Of a stretch of DNA of 64,000 nt, positions 8,328 through 17,577 are shown piece by piece (the stretch's first letter is position 1; the number at the start of each line of letters is the position of its first letter). The notes beneath the pieces were generated by a model. That model did no database searches. It was not told the origin of the DNA and saw nothing but the letters and a program-made list of their open reading frames with translations. Origin of the DNA: Mycobacterium sp. URHD0025 (GTDB lineage: Bacteria; Actinomycetota; Actinomycetes; Mycobacteriales; Mycobacteriaceae); contig NZ_KE384491.1 in NCBI RefSeq assembly GCF_000426065.1, forward strand, positions 1 to 64,000, written 5' to 3'. Both the position numbers and the translations under genes were made by a program.

Positions 8328-9617
8328 TCAGTCCTGTCGAGGCTGATAGACATCGGGCACTCCATCGTGGTCTGCGTCGAGGGTTTCCAACTGGTGGATA
8401 CGGCGATATGCGGCGTTGCGCGACACCAGGACCACCGCCGCCAGCAGGCCCGCCACCACCGATCCGGTGACCACCGCGATCTTCACATCGTCGTCGGCAA
8501 CGGTGGCGTGACCGAACGCGAGTTCACCGATCAGCAGCGACACGGTGAACCCGATCCCGGCCAGCATCGCGACACCGAGCACATCGCGCCAGGCCAGATC
8601 TTCGTCCAGGGTGGCATGGGTGAACCGGGCCAACAGATACGTGGTTGTCAGCACGCCGATCGGCTTGCCGAGCACCAAACCTGCGATCACCCCGATGGTC
8701 ACCGGATGCGAGAGCGCATCGGCGAAGCCCGACCAGCCACCGACCGTCACGCCCGCGGCGAAGAACGCGAACACCGGCACGGCGAAGCCCGCCGAGAGCG
8801 GCCGCACCAGGTGTTCGAAGTGTTCGGCCGAGGCATGGCGGCCCAGCACCGGGACAGTGAAACCGAGCACCACGCCGGCCACCGTGGCGTGCACGCCACT
8901 GGCATGGACGAGTGCCCAGGCCAGGATGGCCAGAGGCATCAGGATCCACCACTGCCGCATACCGCGCTGCACCGCGAACGCATAGATTCCGATGGGGATC
9001 AGCGCCGCGATCAACGGCCCGAGTGCGACGTGGTCGGTGAAGAAGACGGCGATGACCGTGATGGCCAGCAGATCGTCGACGACGGCCAACGTGAGCAGGA
9101 AGATCCGCAGCGCTGCGGGCAGGTGCGTGGACACCACAGCCAGCACCGCCAACGCGAACGCGATGTCGGTGGCGATCGGCACCGCCCATCCGTCGATGTT
9201 CTCCGGGTGCCCGGACAGCAGATTGATCCCGACGAAGATGGCCGCAGGCACCACCATGCCGCCCACGGCCGCCGCAATGGGCAGTGCGGCACGGGCCGGA
9301 TCACGGAGGTCACCGGCGACGAACTCACGCTTGAGCTCCACGCCGACGACGAAGAAGAACACCGCGAGCAGGCCGTCGGCCGCCCAGGCCGACAGACTCA
9401 GATCAAGATGCAGGGACTGCGGGCCGACGGCGAACTCCGAGAGCCGGTGATAACCGGCTGACCACGGTGAATTGGCCCATACCAGGGCCGCCGCGGCAGC
9501 CGCCAACAGCAATGCCCCGCCGACCGTCTCGGTGCGCAGCAGCTCCGAGACCCGCTGCCACTCGGGCCATGACCCACGTGCCAGCAGACGTCGACTGTTT
9601 TCGCGGCGATTGCTCAT
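8328..9617 (-). CDS. nhaA: Na+/H+ antiporter NhaA
   Basis: NhaA exports Na+ in exchange for H+ across the inner membrane and supports pH and salt homeostasis. The 429-residue protein has about twelve hydrophobic segments. It carries the paired aspartates of the transport site in LAVVDDLLAITVIAVFF and the N-terminal LRTETVGGALLLAAAAAALVW. The start MSNRRENS is preceded by AGGAG at four bases; two upstream ATG codons in frame are less well placed. It lies 28 bp before dxs on the same strand and could be cotranscribed with it. Confidence 0.93.
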   Translation of the reverse strand: MSNRRENSRRLLARGSWPEWQRVSELLRTETVGGALLLAAAAAALVWANSPWSAGYHRLSEFAVGPQSLHLDLSLSAWAADGLLAVFFFVVGVELKREFVAGDLRDPARAALPIAAAVGGMVVPAAIFVGINLLSGHPENIDGWAVPIATDIAFALAVLAVVSTHLPAALRIFLLTLAVVDDLLAITVIAVFFTDHVALGPLIAALIPIGIYAFAVQRGMRQWWILMPLAILAWALVHASGVHATVAGVVLGFTVPVLGRHASAEHFEHLVRPLSAGFAVPVFAFFAAGVTVGGWSGFADALSHPVTIGVIAGLVLGKPIGVLTTTYLLARFTHATLDEDLAWRDVLGVAMLAGIGFTVSLLIGELAFGHATVADDDVKIAVVTGSVVAGLLAAVVLVSRNAAYRRIHQLETLDADHDGVPDVYQPRQD

Positions 9618-9805
9618 CGGGCTCCTGGGGTCAGCATGCATCGAACGCCGACCAGACTTCCCGGCACACCTGCGGTTCACGCTAACAGGTGAGGCGCGCG
9701 AGCAAATATCGACGAAGTACGTGGCAGCGCCTCAAACCGGCGACAAAACTGCGCCCCCCATGATTACGTAAGGTGTAGACGAAGTCGATTAGTCCGGGGT
9801 GCGGG

Positions 9806-10894
9806 TTGAGTCCATTCGATCACTATTACGCGCGTACCGCCCTGCTTGCTGCGCAGGGCAAGCGCACCCGGATGCAACGCACGATCGGTGCCACGATCGT
9901 CGGGTTGAGCCTCATCCCGCTGTTGGTGTTGACCAGCCCGAAAGGTCCGCACGGCGGCCTTCAGTATGTGGCGGTGGGCGTCAGCGTCGGCGGCTTGATC
10001 CTGGCGCAGTGGTGGTGGCGGCGGCAGTGGCCCAGCCGCACTCAATCCTGGATCGTCGTGTCGATCGGCACCGCGTGTATCGCGGCCACCTGCATCCTGC
10101 TGGTGGACCCGGTCGTCGGCCTCATGGGTTCCAGTTCCTTGAGCCTGATCACCGCCTATACGGCGTTCCTGCACAGTCGCCGGGTGCTGCACCTGACCTG
10201 GCTGGCCTCCGGTGTGGTGGTGGGCTTTCTCGGGGTCCGGGTGGCGCTGGCCGACGCCTGGCTGGGCGTCGCCGGCGCGTTGGTCGCGGTTCTGGTGATC
10301 CTCGGGACATCGTCACTCTGCCGGATGGCCGTCGAGTTGATCGAACCCGACCGCGTCCAGCACCCGGGCGAGATCGACCCGCTGACCGGGCTGCTCAACC
10401 GCGACGCCTTCGACATGCACACCGCCACGATGCTGGGCTCCCACAGCCGCCACGACGATCAGTACCTGGTGATCGTGGCGGTCGGCATCGATGACATGGC
10501 ACTGCTCAGCGACATGGACGGCAGCCACAGCACACTTCACGCCCGGGTCGCCGTGGCTCAGGCCATCCGCGAGACCGTGCGCCACAAGGTGCCGCTGGCC
10601 CATGTCTCCGACAGCGAATTCCTGATCGCCGATGTGTTCAAGACCAACGATCCCTCACCGCTGGTCAACCGGATCCGCATGGCAATCACCACCACGCCCA
10701 TGCGTCTGACGGCCAGCATCGGCACGGCCTGCAGCCAGTTGCGCCCGCTGACCGAACTGCCCACCGAGCAGGTCGTCGACGCCCTCGTGGCACTCGCCGA
10801 TACCGCGATGAACCAATCGAAGGCCGAGGGCGGCAACCGGGCCACCTATGCGCACTTCCCCACTCCGACGATGGGCCCCGACACCCAGGAGTGA
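9806..10894 (+). CDS. Membrane protein with degenerate GGDEF domain
   Basis: The 362-residue protein has about six transmembrane segments between residues 25 and 173, followed by a GGDEF-type cytosolic domain. The domain opening DPLTGLLNRDAF (191–202) is intact. The active-site motif is replaced by SDSEF (268–272), so the glycine pair and the first acidic residue are lost. Diguanylate cyclase activity is therefore unlikely, and a nucleotide-sensing or scaffold role is possible. The start is a TTG behind a GGGG-rich stretch, and no better start is seen. It stands alone between nhaA (divergent) and the methyltransferase (convergent). Confidence 0.75.
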   Translation: MSPFDHYYARTALLAAQGKRTRMQRTIGATIVGLSLIPLLVLTSPKGPHGGLQYVAVGVSVGGLILAQWWWRRQWPSRTQSWIVVSIGTACIAATCILLVDPVVGLMGSSSLSLITAYTAFLHSRRVLHLTWLASGVVVGFLGVRVALADAWLGVAGALVAVLVILGTSSLCRMAVELIEPDRVQHPGEIDPLTGLLNRDAFDMHTATMLGSHSRHDDQYLVIVAVGIDDMALLSDMDGSHSTLHARVAVAQAIRETVRHKVPLAHVSDSEFLIADVFKTNDPSPLVNRIRMAITTTPMRLTASIGTACSQLRPLTELPTEQVVDALVALADTAMNQSKAEGGNRATYAHFPTPTMGPDTQE

Positions 10895-10913
10895 ACGGGA
10901 CCGTTCGTCCGGG

Positions 10914-12143
10914 TCAGCGGGTCAGTACCGCGACGCACTCCACATGATGGGTGAGCGGGAAAGAATCGAACACCCGCAGTTCCTCCACCGCATAACCCTG
11001 CCGCAGATACAGCCCGACATCGCGGGCGAACGATGCCGCCTCACAGCCGATGTGGATGATCCTCGGCACCTCGGTGGCGGCCAGAGCGTCGATCACCTCG
11101 CGGCCGGCGCCGGTGCGCGGCGGATCGAGCACCGCGACATCGGGGCGGCCCTTCTCTGCCGACAGCGCGCGCCGCACCGAGTCGGTGACGACCGAGACCC
11201 ACGGCAGGTCGGCCAGCGCGCTGCGGGCCGCCCGCGACGCCCCACGGGAGGTGTCGACAGTCAGCACGCGGCCGTCCGGCCCGACCTGCTCGGCCAGTGC
11301 TGCGGCGAAAACCCCGGCGCCGCCGTACAGGTCCCACGCCGTCATGCCCGGCTGCAGCCCGGACCAGCCGGCCACCAGCCCGCTGTAGAGCGCGGCCGCA
11401 CCACGATGGGCCTGCCAGAACGCCGTCACCGGCAACATCCACTGCCGTCCGCCGACGCGCTGCACCGCCTCGTAGTCACCCTCGATGACGCGGGTGGCGT
11501 TCTTGGAGCCGGCGGTGCGGGCTCCTTTACTCCCGGTGGCCTTGGGCCCGGATTGCACGATGTGCCTGCGACCGTCGGAGTCCAGCACCACATGCACGTG
11601 CGCGCCCGGTGTCCAACGCATCTCGCTCAGGCCGTCGGTCAGCTCGGCGGGCAGTTGTCCGCAGTCGAGATCGGTGACCAGTTCGGCGCTGTGATAGCGA
11701 TGGAATCCCGCCCGGCCGTCGGCTGTGGTGTCCAGCCGTACGCGGGTCCGCCAGCCGCGGACCTCACCGGCATCGACCGGTTCGGCGGCGGGCGGCTCGT
11801 CGCGCAGCTCGTCGTGCCAGCTGAATCCGCCCAGCCGCGACAGCTGGTTGGCCACCACCGCGCCCTTGAGCCGCCGTGCCGCACCGGGTTCGGCGAACGC
11901 CAGATCGCAGCACCCGGCACCGTCCACCCCGGCGATCGGGCACAACGAGGGCACCCGGTCCGGCGAAGCCTCCAGGACCTCCACAACCTCTGCATGCCAA
12001 TAGGAACCGCGTTCGTCGAACACGTTGACCCGTACGGTCTCGCCGGGCAGGGCGTACCGGACGAAGACCACTCGCCCGTCGTGACGGGCCACGCAACTGC
12101 CGCCGTTGGCCGCGGGTCCCGTCGTCAGCGTCAGTTCTGTCAT
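10914..12143 (-). CDS. TrmA/RlmD-type RNA (uracil-5-)-methyltransferase
   Basis: This class I SAM-dependent methyltransferase (409 aa) belongs to the TrmA/RumA group, which makes 5-methyluridine in tRNA or 23S rRNA. The N-terminus is a TRAM RNA-binding domain (VARHDGRVVFVRYALPGETVRV). SAM-binding residues lie in AWDLYGGAGVFAAALA. DPPRTGAG and a cysteine in IHIGCEAASFARD match the catalytic region. Four N-terminal cysteines typical of an iron-sulfur cluster are only partly present (CPIAGVDGAGCCDL). Its ATG overlaps the upstream permease stop by four bases, so the two form one operon. The RNA target is not known. Confidence 0.87.
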   Translation of the reverse strand: MTELTLTTGPAANGGSCVARHDGRVVFVRYALPGETVRVNVFDERGSYWHAEVVEVLEASPDRVPSLCPIAGVDGAGCCDLAFAEPGAARRLKGAVVANQLSRLGGFSWHDELRDEPPAAEPVDAGEVRGWRTRVRLDTTADGRAGFHRYHSAELVTDLDCGQLPAELTDGLSEMRWTPGAHVHVVLDSDGRRHIVQSGPKATGSKGARTAGSKNATRVIEGDYEAVQRVGGRQWMLPVTAFWQAHRGAAALYSGLVAGWSGLQPGMTAWDLYGGAGVFAAALAEQVGPDGRVLTVDTSRGASRAARSALADLPWVSVVTDSVRRALSAEKGRPDVAVLDPPRTGAGREVIDALAATEVPRIIHIGCEAASFARDVGLYLRQGYAVEELRVFDSFPLTHHVECVAVLTR

Positions 12144-14137
12144 TCCAGGAATCCCCGGCGCGCGTCACCCGGAGTGACACGCGGCTGCAAGGCCCTCAAG
12201 CGCTCCGACGAATTCAGTTGCCACGGAACCGATGTCACCATGACGTTCGGAATGAACAGCAGCCGGCCCTTCAGGCGCAACGCGCTCTGGTTGTGCAGCA
12301 CCTGTTCCCACCAGTGACCCACGACGTATTCCGGGATGAAAACCGTCACCACGGTCCGCGGCGATTCCTTGGTCACCCGCTTGACGTAATCCAATACCGG
12401 ACGGGTGATTTCACGATAGGGGGAAGCGATCACCTTCAGCGGCACACTGATATCGCTGTCTTCCCACTGATGTACCAGTGCACGCGTCTCGGCGTCGTCG
12501 ACGCTGACCGTGATGGCCTCCAGCACATCCGGCCGGGTGGCACGCGCATAGGCCAGCGCCCGCTTGGTCGGCAGGTGCAGTTTCGACACCAGCACCACCG
12601 CGTGGTTGCGGCTGGGCAGCACGATGTCGCCGCCTTCGCTTTCGTCCTGGCCCTCGAGCTCATGGGCCACCGTGTCGTAATGCTTGTGGATGAGCTTCAT
12701 GATCACGAACAGTGCGCTCATCGCGAGGATCGCGATCCAGGCCCCGGCGAGGAACTTGGTCACCACGACGACTACCAGCACCGTGCCGGTGGCCGTCAGG
12801 CCGATCGCGTTGATGACGCGCGAGCGCATCATGTGCCGCCGCACGGCAGGATCGGTTTCGGTGCGCAGCAACCGAGTCCAGTGCCGGACCATGCCGATCT
12901 GGCTGAGCGTGAACGATACGAACACGCCGACGATGTAGAGCTGGATCAGCGCGGTCACCTCGGCCCGGAACGCCACCACGAACGCCATCGCGGCGAAGGC
13001 CAGGAACAGGATGCCGTTGGAGAACGCCAGCCGGTCACCGCGGGTGTGCAGCTGGCGCGGCAGGAACCGGTCCTGGGCCAGGATCGACCCGAGCACCGGG
13101 AATCCGTTGAAAGCGGTGTTGGCCGCCAGCATCAGGATCAGGGCCGTGACACCGGCGATCAGGTACAGGCCCACCGGGAAGTTGTGGAACACCGCATCCG
13201 CGAGCTGGGCGATCAGTGTCTTCTGGTCATAGCCCGGCGGAGCACCGATCAACTGCTCGTGCGGGCGTTCGGCCATCTTCACGCCGGTGGCCTTGGCCAG
13301 CAGGATGATGCCCATCAGCAGTGTCACCGAGATCACACCGAGCAACAGCAGAGTGGTTGCCGCGTTACGCGACTTGGGTTTCCGGAACGCCGGCACACCG
13401 TTGCTGATCGCCTCGACACCGGTCAGTGCCGCCGAACCCGACGAGAACGCGCGGGCCACGAGGAACACGAGTGCGAAGCCGAGTACCTCACCGTGTTCGG
13501 GATGCATCTCGAAACCGGCGGATTCCGCGCGCAGCGGGTGATCCAGAACGTAGATCTGGAACAGTCCCCAGCCCAGCATGATGTACATGCCGATCATGAA
13601 CGCGTAGGTGGGAATCGCGAACGCGGTACCCGATTCTCGCAGCCCGCGCAGGTTCATCGAGGCCAGCAGCAGGATCGCCACCACCGCGAAGATCACCTTG
13701 TGCTGACCGACGAACGGCACCGCCGAGCCGATGTTGGACATCGCCGACGACATCGACACCGCAACGGTCAGCACGTAATCCACCATCAAGGCGCTGGCCA
13801 CCGTGAGCCCCGCGGTCGGCCCGAGGTTGGTGGTGACCACCTCGTAGTCGCCACCACCGGACGGATAGGCGTGCACGTTCTGCCGATAGCTCGCGATCAC
13901 GATCAGCATCACGCCCGCCACCGCGAGGCCGATCCACGGCGTCAGCGAATACGCCGTGAGCCCGGCCACGGAGAGCACCAGAAACACTTCTTCGGGTGCG
14001 TAGGCCACCGACGACAAGGCGTCGGAAGCGAACACCGGCAGGGCTATCCGTTTGGGCAGGAGGGTGTGAGAGAGCTTGTCGCTGCGAAACGGCCGCCCCA
14101 GAACCAATCGGCGCGTTGCCGTCGAAAGCTTGGACAC
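12140..14137 (-). CDS. APC-superfamily permease, KimA-like candidate K+ transporter
   Basis: The 665-residue protein starts at a GTG (VSKLSTATRRLVLGRPFRSD). It has about twelve hydrophobic segments up to residue 500, followed by a cytosolic domain of roughly 150 residues. The early segment FASDALSSVAYAPEE is the conserved APC motif of the YdaO/KimA group. KimA of Bacillus subtilis is a K+/H+ symporter with the same layout of permease plus C-terminal domain. It diverges, across about 106 bp, from ceoB/ceoC, which encode TrkA-type K+ regulatory subunits. K+ import is a reasonable inference; amino-acid transport, the older annotation of such genes, is the alternative. Confidence 0.75.
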   Translation of the reverse strand: MSKLSTATRRLVLGRPFRSDKLSHTLLPKRIALPVFASDALSSVAYAPEEVFLVLSVAGLTAYSLTPWIGLAVAGVMLIVIASYRQNVHAYPSGGGDYEVVTTNLGPTAGLTVASALMVDYVLTVAVSMSSAMSNIGSAVPFVGQHKVIFAVVAILLLASMNLRGLRESGTAFAIPTYAFMIGMYIMLGWGLFQIYVLDHPLRAESAGFEMHPEHGEVLGFALVFLVARAFSSGSAALTGVEAISNGVPAFRKPKSRNAATTLLLLGVISVTLLMGIILLAKATGVKMAERPHEQLIGAPPGYDQKTLIAQLADAVFHNFPVGLYLIAGVTALILMLAANTAFNGFPVLGSILAQDRFLPRQLHTRGDRLAFSNGILFLAFAAMAFVVAFRAEVTALIQLYIVGVFVSFTLSQIGMVRHWTRLLRTETDPAVRRHMMRSRVINAIGLTATGTVLVVVVVTKFLAGAWIAILAMSALFVIMKLIHKHYDTVAHELEGQDESEGGDIVLPSRNHAVVLVSKLHLPTKRALAYARATRPDVLEAITVSVDDAETRALVHQWEDSDISVPLKVIASPYREITRPVLDYVKRVTKESPRTVVTVFIPEYVVGHWWEQVLHNQSALRLKGRLLFIPNVMVTSVPWQLNSSERLRALQPRVTPGDARRGFLE

Positions 14138-14243
14138 GAGAGCCAAGACTAAGCCCGAACACGAAAAGACGGGACAAAGCTGTAGCGTTCCGGGTGCACG
14201 GATAGCGCAACAGCGTGTTTCTGCCACCGGAAAGGACCATCGG

Positions 14244-14918
14244 GTGCGTGTAGTGGTCATGGGGTGCGGCCGGGTGGGCGCCTCCCTCTCAGACAGCCTG
14301 GCCCGCATCGGCCACGAGGTCGCGGTCATCGACCGCGACAGCACCGCGTTCCACCGGCTGTCGCCGGATTTCGCCGGCGAACGGGTGCTCGGCATGGGCT
14401 TCGACCGCGACGTGCTGCTGCGTGCCGGTATCGAGGAGGCCGGCGCGTTCGCCGCGGTGTCCTCGGGCGACAACTCGAACATCATCTCGGCGCGAGTGGC
14501 CCGGGAAACGTTCGGTGTCGAGCGCGTGGTGGCGCGTATCTACGACGCCAAGCGTGCGGCGGTCTACGAGCGGCTGGGCATCCCGACAGTGGCCACGGTG
14601 CCGTGGACCACCGACCGTCTGCTCAACGTGCTGACCCGGGAAACCGAGACCACCAAGTGGCGGGATCCGTCGGGCAATGTGGGGGTGGCCGAACTTCCGC
14701 TGCACCAGGATTGGGCCGGGCACCTGGTCACCGAGCTGGAATCGGCCACGGGCGGCCGCGTGGCCTTCATGATCCGGTTCGGCAACGGCTACCTGCCCGA
14801 ACCGAAGACCGTGATCCAGGCCGGCGATCAGGTGTACGTGGCCGCGGTGTCCGGGCACATCGCCGAGGCGCTGGCCATCGCGGCGCTGCCGCCGAGCGAG
14901 GACCTCGGATCCGCATGA
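14244..14918 (+). CDS. ceoB: TrkA-type potassium uptake regulatory protein CeoB
   Basis: CeoB (224 aa) consists of an RCK/TrkA-N Rossmann domain (MGCGRVGASLSDSLA, residues 6–20, NAD-binding) and a TrkA-C ligand-binding domain after residue 140. Such proteins gate K+ channels or transporters on the cytosolic membrane face in response to nucleotides. The GTG start is preceded by GAAAGGA. ceoC follows 46 bp downstream, and a KimA-like permease is divergent. No TrkH/TrkG pore gene is visible, so the neighbouring permease is a natural partner candidate. Confidence 0.88.
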   Translation: MRVVVMGCGRVGASLSDSLARIGHEVAVIDRDSTAFHRLSPDFAGERVLGMGFDRDVLLRAGIEEAGAFAAVSSGDNSNIISARVARETFGVERVVARIYDAKRAAVYERLGIPTVATVPWTTDRLLNVLTRETETTKWRDPSGNVGVAELPLHQDWAGHLVTELESATGGRVAFMIRFGNGYLPEPKTVIQAGDQVYVAAVSGHIAEALAIAALPPSEDLGSA

Positions 14919-14964
14919 TCGCTGCCGTGAAGCCTGTCAACGACGAGCGCGAGGAGTGGCGCCG

Positions 14965-15633
14965 ATGAAAGTTGCCATCGCCGGGGCCGGAGCCGTCGGC
15001 CGCTCCATCGCCCGCGAACTGCTCGACAGCAACCACGACGTGACGCTGCTGGAGCGCAATCCCGAACATATTGACGTCGATGCCATCCCGGCCGCCCACT
15101 GGCGGCTCGGTGATGCCTGCGAGCTCACCGTGATGGAGTCGGTCAAGCTCGAAGAATTCGACGTGGTGATCGCGGCGACGGGCGACGACAAGGTGAACGT
15201 CGTGGTCAGCCTGCTCGCCAAGACCGAGTTCGCGGTGCCGCGGGTGGTGGCCCGCGTCAACGATCCCCGCAACGAGTGGCTGTTCGACGAGAACTGGGGC
15301 GTGGACGTGGCGGTGTCCACCCCACGCATGCTCGCCTCGCTCGTCGAGGAGGCCGTCGCCGTCGGTGACCTGGTGCGGCTGATGGAGTTCCGTAAAGGCC
15401 AGGCCAACCTGGTCGAGATCACGCTGCCCGACGACACCCCGTGGGGCGGCCGTCCCGTCAAGCGCCTCGACCTGCCCCGCGACACCGCACTGGTGACCAT
15501 CCTGCGCGGGTCCAGGGTGATCGTGCCCGAATCCGATGAGCCACTGGAGGGTGGCGACGAGCTGCTGTTCGTGGCCGTCACCGAGTCCGAGGACCAACTG
15601 CGCGAACTGCTGCTGCGTCCCGCGCCGCGCTAA
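14965..15633 (+). CDS. ceoC: TrkA-type potassium uptake regulatory protein CeoC
   Basis: CeoC (222 aa) is a second RCK protein with a TrkA-N NAD-binding fold (KVAIAGAGAVGRSIARELL, residues 2–20) and a C-terminal TrkA-C domain. A GAGGAG ribosome-binding site lies eight bases before the ATG. Together with CeoB it probably forms a hetero-oligomeric ring that controls a K+ transporter. The two proteins differ considerably, which suggests ancient duplication and different ligand specificities. Confidence 0.88.
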   Translation: MKVAIAGAGAVGRSIARELLDSNHDVTLLERNPEHIDVDAIPAAHWRLGDACELTVMESVKLEEFDVVIAATGDDKVNVVVSLLAKTEFAVPRVVARVNDPRNEWLFDENWGVDVAVSTPRMLASLVEEAVAVGDLVRLMEFRKGQANLVEITLPDDTPWGGRPVKRLDLPRDTALVTILRGSRVIVPESDEPLEGGDELLFVAVTESEDQLRELLLRPAPR

Positions 15634-15647
15634 CCGGCGGATCGCGC

Positions 15648-16343
15648 TCAGTCGGTGTTTTGAGCGGTGTCCTGCGCATGCACAGCGCGCTGTGCGGCCC
15701 GGATGGCCAGATAGGTCACCAACGCGGCGATGGCCGTCAGCGGCCAGCCCATCGCGATACGCGCGAAGCCCAGCCAACCGGTCTGGTCGGAGTCGTAGAG
15801 GTACTGCTGCACCAGGAACCGTGACGCGAACACCGCGACCCAGGTGAGCGTGGCGATATCGAAGGCCACCACCGCCCGGCGGACGTCCCGCCAGGCCCGG
15901 TCGTGCGAATTCACCCAGCCCCAGATGTAACCGACCACCGGGCGCCTGATCACCACCGACACCCCGAATGCGACGGCATACAGCAGCGAGCTCCAGATGC
16001 CAAGCAGGAAATAGCCTTTCGACTCCCCCACCAGGTAGGCGATGAGTGCGCTGACGCCGACGGCGAAGAAGCCCGACACCGCGGGCTGTACGGATTCGCG
16101 GCGGATCAACCGCCAGATCAGGATCAGGGTCGCCACGCCGAGCGCCGCGGCGATCGCGGGCATCAGCCCGAATGCTGTGGAAACCGGTACGAACACCACC
16201 ACCGGCAGCGACGAATAGATCAGGCCGCTGATGCCACCCATCTGGTCGAGCACGGCCCGTCCGCCGCCATGGGCAGGATCCGGCCCCGGCTCACTCTCGG
16301 GGGGTTGAGATGCGTTGCCTGTGTTCTTTTCGGCCTGGCTCAC
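15648..16343 (-). CDS. DUF3159 family integral membrane protein
   Basis: The 231-residue protein has a short charged N-terminus (about 35 residues) and then five to six transmembrane segments. It belongs to DUF3159, found across mycobacteria (Rv2693c position), with unknown function. The GTG start overlaps the TGA of the upstream OB-fold gene (sequence GTGA), so the pair is translationally coupled. It is convergent with ceoC with only 14 bp between stops. Confidence 0.85.
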   Translation of the reverse strand: MSQAEKNTGNASQPPESEPGPDPAHGGGRAVLDQMGGISGLIYSSLPVVVFVPVSTAFGLMPAIAAALGVATLILIWRLIRRESVQPAVSGFFAVGVSALIAYLVGESKGYFLLGIWSSLLYAVAFGVSVVIRRPVVGYIWGWVNSHDRAWRDVRRAVVAFDIATLTWVAVFASRFLVQQYLYDSDQTGWLGFARIAMGWPLTAIAALVTYLAIRAAQRAVHAQDTAQNTD

Positions 16344-16711
16344 TTCTGGATTTCGTAGCGGGGGTTGTAAATCGCCTTGGTGCCGTTCTCCAGCTTGCCG
16401 ACCCGGCCGTGCACCCGCAGGGTGCAGCCGGACTCGATACCGGGGATGCGGCGCTGCCCGAGCCAGACCAACAACACAGTGTCGGTACCGTCGAACAGCT
16501 CGGCTTTGATGCCGCCGGAACACCCCTTGCCATTACATTCGACGCTGCGCAGAGTGCCGACCATCGTCACTTCCTGGCCGCGCTGGGCGTCGATCGCCTT
16601 GAGCGCGCCGGTGTTGGCGGCTTCGTCGCTGAGCTCTTCGACATCAAGCTGTTCGGGGTCTTCCGTCAGGCGTCGCGTAAGCCGGCGCAGATACCCTTCG
16701 GCCGTAGCCAT
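16340..16711 (-). CDS. OB-fold nucleic-acid-binding protein
   Basis: The 123-residue protein carries a single OB-fold of the tRNA-anticodon/RecG wedge type, covering residues 35–115 (GQEVTMVGTLRSVECN, then TLRVHGRVGKLENG). Such folds bind single-stranded nucleic acid, but the partner is unknown. MATAEGYL is the start because AGGAGAGG lies six bases upstream; an in-frame extension of 27 codons lacks this. It is coupled to the DUF3159 membrane protein by overlap and faces a divergent hydrolase gene. Confidence 0.82.
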   Translation of the reverse strand: MATAEGYLRRLTRRLTEDPEQLDVEELSDEAANTGALKAIDAQRGQEVTMVGTLRSVECNGKGCSGGIKAELFDGTDTVLLVWLGQRRIPGIESGCTLRVHGRVGKLENGTKAIYNPRYEIQK

Positions 16712-16845
16712 GGCCTCTCCTGACCTTCTGCGGATCCTCTGTGAATCCGCCCAACCAAGGCCACGGTAGACCTCTTGTTGAGGGAATGCCACGTGGGGTG
16801 CGGGTCGGCACGCCGACGATTTGACGGGGCAGGCACGATCGTGTG

Positions 16846-17565
16846 ATGAGCGTCATCCTCCACGGTGTCCCAACGGTTCTGCTGCCCGGTACCGGGTCCG
16901 ACGACAACTACGTCTACCGGGCTTTTTCTGCCGCGCTGCACGCCGAAGGGGCACTGGTGGTGACGCCGCCACCGATTCCGGACCGGCTTGTCGAGGGCTA
17001 CCTGCACGCCTTGGACGACGCGGCCCGCTCGGGTCCCATCGCGGTGGGCGGAGTGTCCATCGGCGCGGTCGTGGCGGCGCGGTGGGCGTTGGACCACCCG
17101 GGCCACACCGTGGCGGTGCTGGCCGCCCTGCCGCCCTGGACGGGTTCATCCCAGCACGCCCCCGCCGCTCTGCTGGCCCGGCAGTCCGCGGAACTGTTGC
17201 GCCGGGACGGACTGGCCGCCACGGTCGCGCAGATGCGTGCCTCCAGCCCGCCGTGGCTCGCCGACGAACTGGCGCGCTCCTGGGTGGGCCAGTGGCCGAC
17301 TCTGCCCGAGGCGATGGAGGAAGCCGCCGGTTACCGTGCGCCCGGCAGTGCCGAACTCGAACAACTCCGGGTACCGATGGGTGTCGCGGTGGCCACCGAC
17401 GATCCCGTGCATCCGGCCGAGGTGGGCTATGAGTGGGTGGCCGCCGCGCCGCGGGCGGCGCTGCGTTCCGTCACCCTCGAACAGATGGGGTTCGACACCG
17501 GCGTACTTGGCGTCGCGTGTCTGGCGGCGCTGCGGGAGGCCGCCAGCGACACCGTGGCAGGTTGA
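16846..17565 (+). CDS. Alpha/beta hydrolase family protein
   Basis: The 239-residue protein has an alpha/beta hydrolase topology: LLPGTGSDDNYVYRAF at the oxyanion region and VGGVSIGAVVAARWA as the nucleophile elbow, with serine in GVSIG. The charge relay acid and histidine are not obvious, because TDDPVHPAEVGYEW near residue 185 holds an Asp-His segment in unusual spacing. It corresponds to the Rv2695 position. The ATG overlaps a GTG three bases earlier and the ribosome-binding site is weak. The substrate is unknown. Confidence 0.75.
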   Translation: MSVILHGVPTVLLPGTGSDDNYVYRAFSAALHAEGALVVTPPPIPDRLVEGYLHALDDAARSGPIAVGGVSIGAVVAARWALDHPGHTVAVLAALPPWTGSSQHAPAALLARQSAELLRRDGLAATVAQMRASSPPWLADELARSWVGQWPTLPEAMEEAAGYRAPGSAELEQLRVPMGVAVATDDPVHPAEVGYEWVAAAPRAALRSVTLEQMGFDTGVLGVACLAALREAASDTVAG

Positions 17566-17577
17566 GACCGGGGGGAC

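Noticed and set aside
10848..12317. Plus-strand frame of 489 codons over the RNA methyltransferase
   Set aside because: Antisense shadow with His/Arg/Gly-rich composition and no motif.
12218..14152. Long plus-strand open frame (644 codons) over the KimA-like permease
   Set aside because: It is antisense to a clear membrane transporter, has no family motif and is explained by high-GC codon bias.
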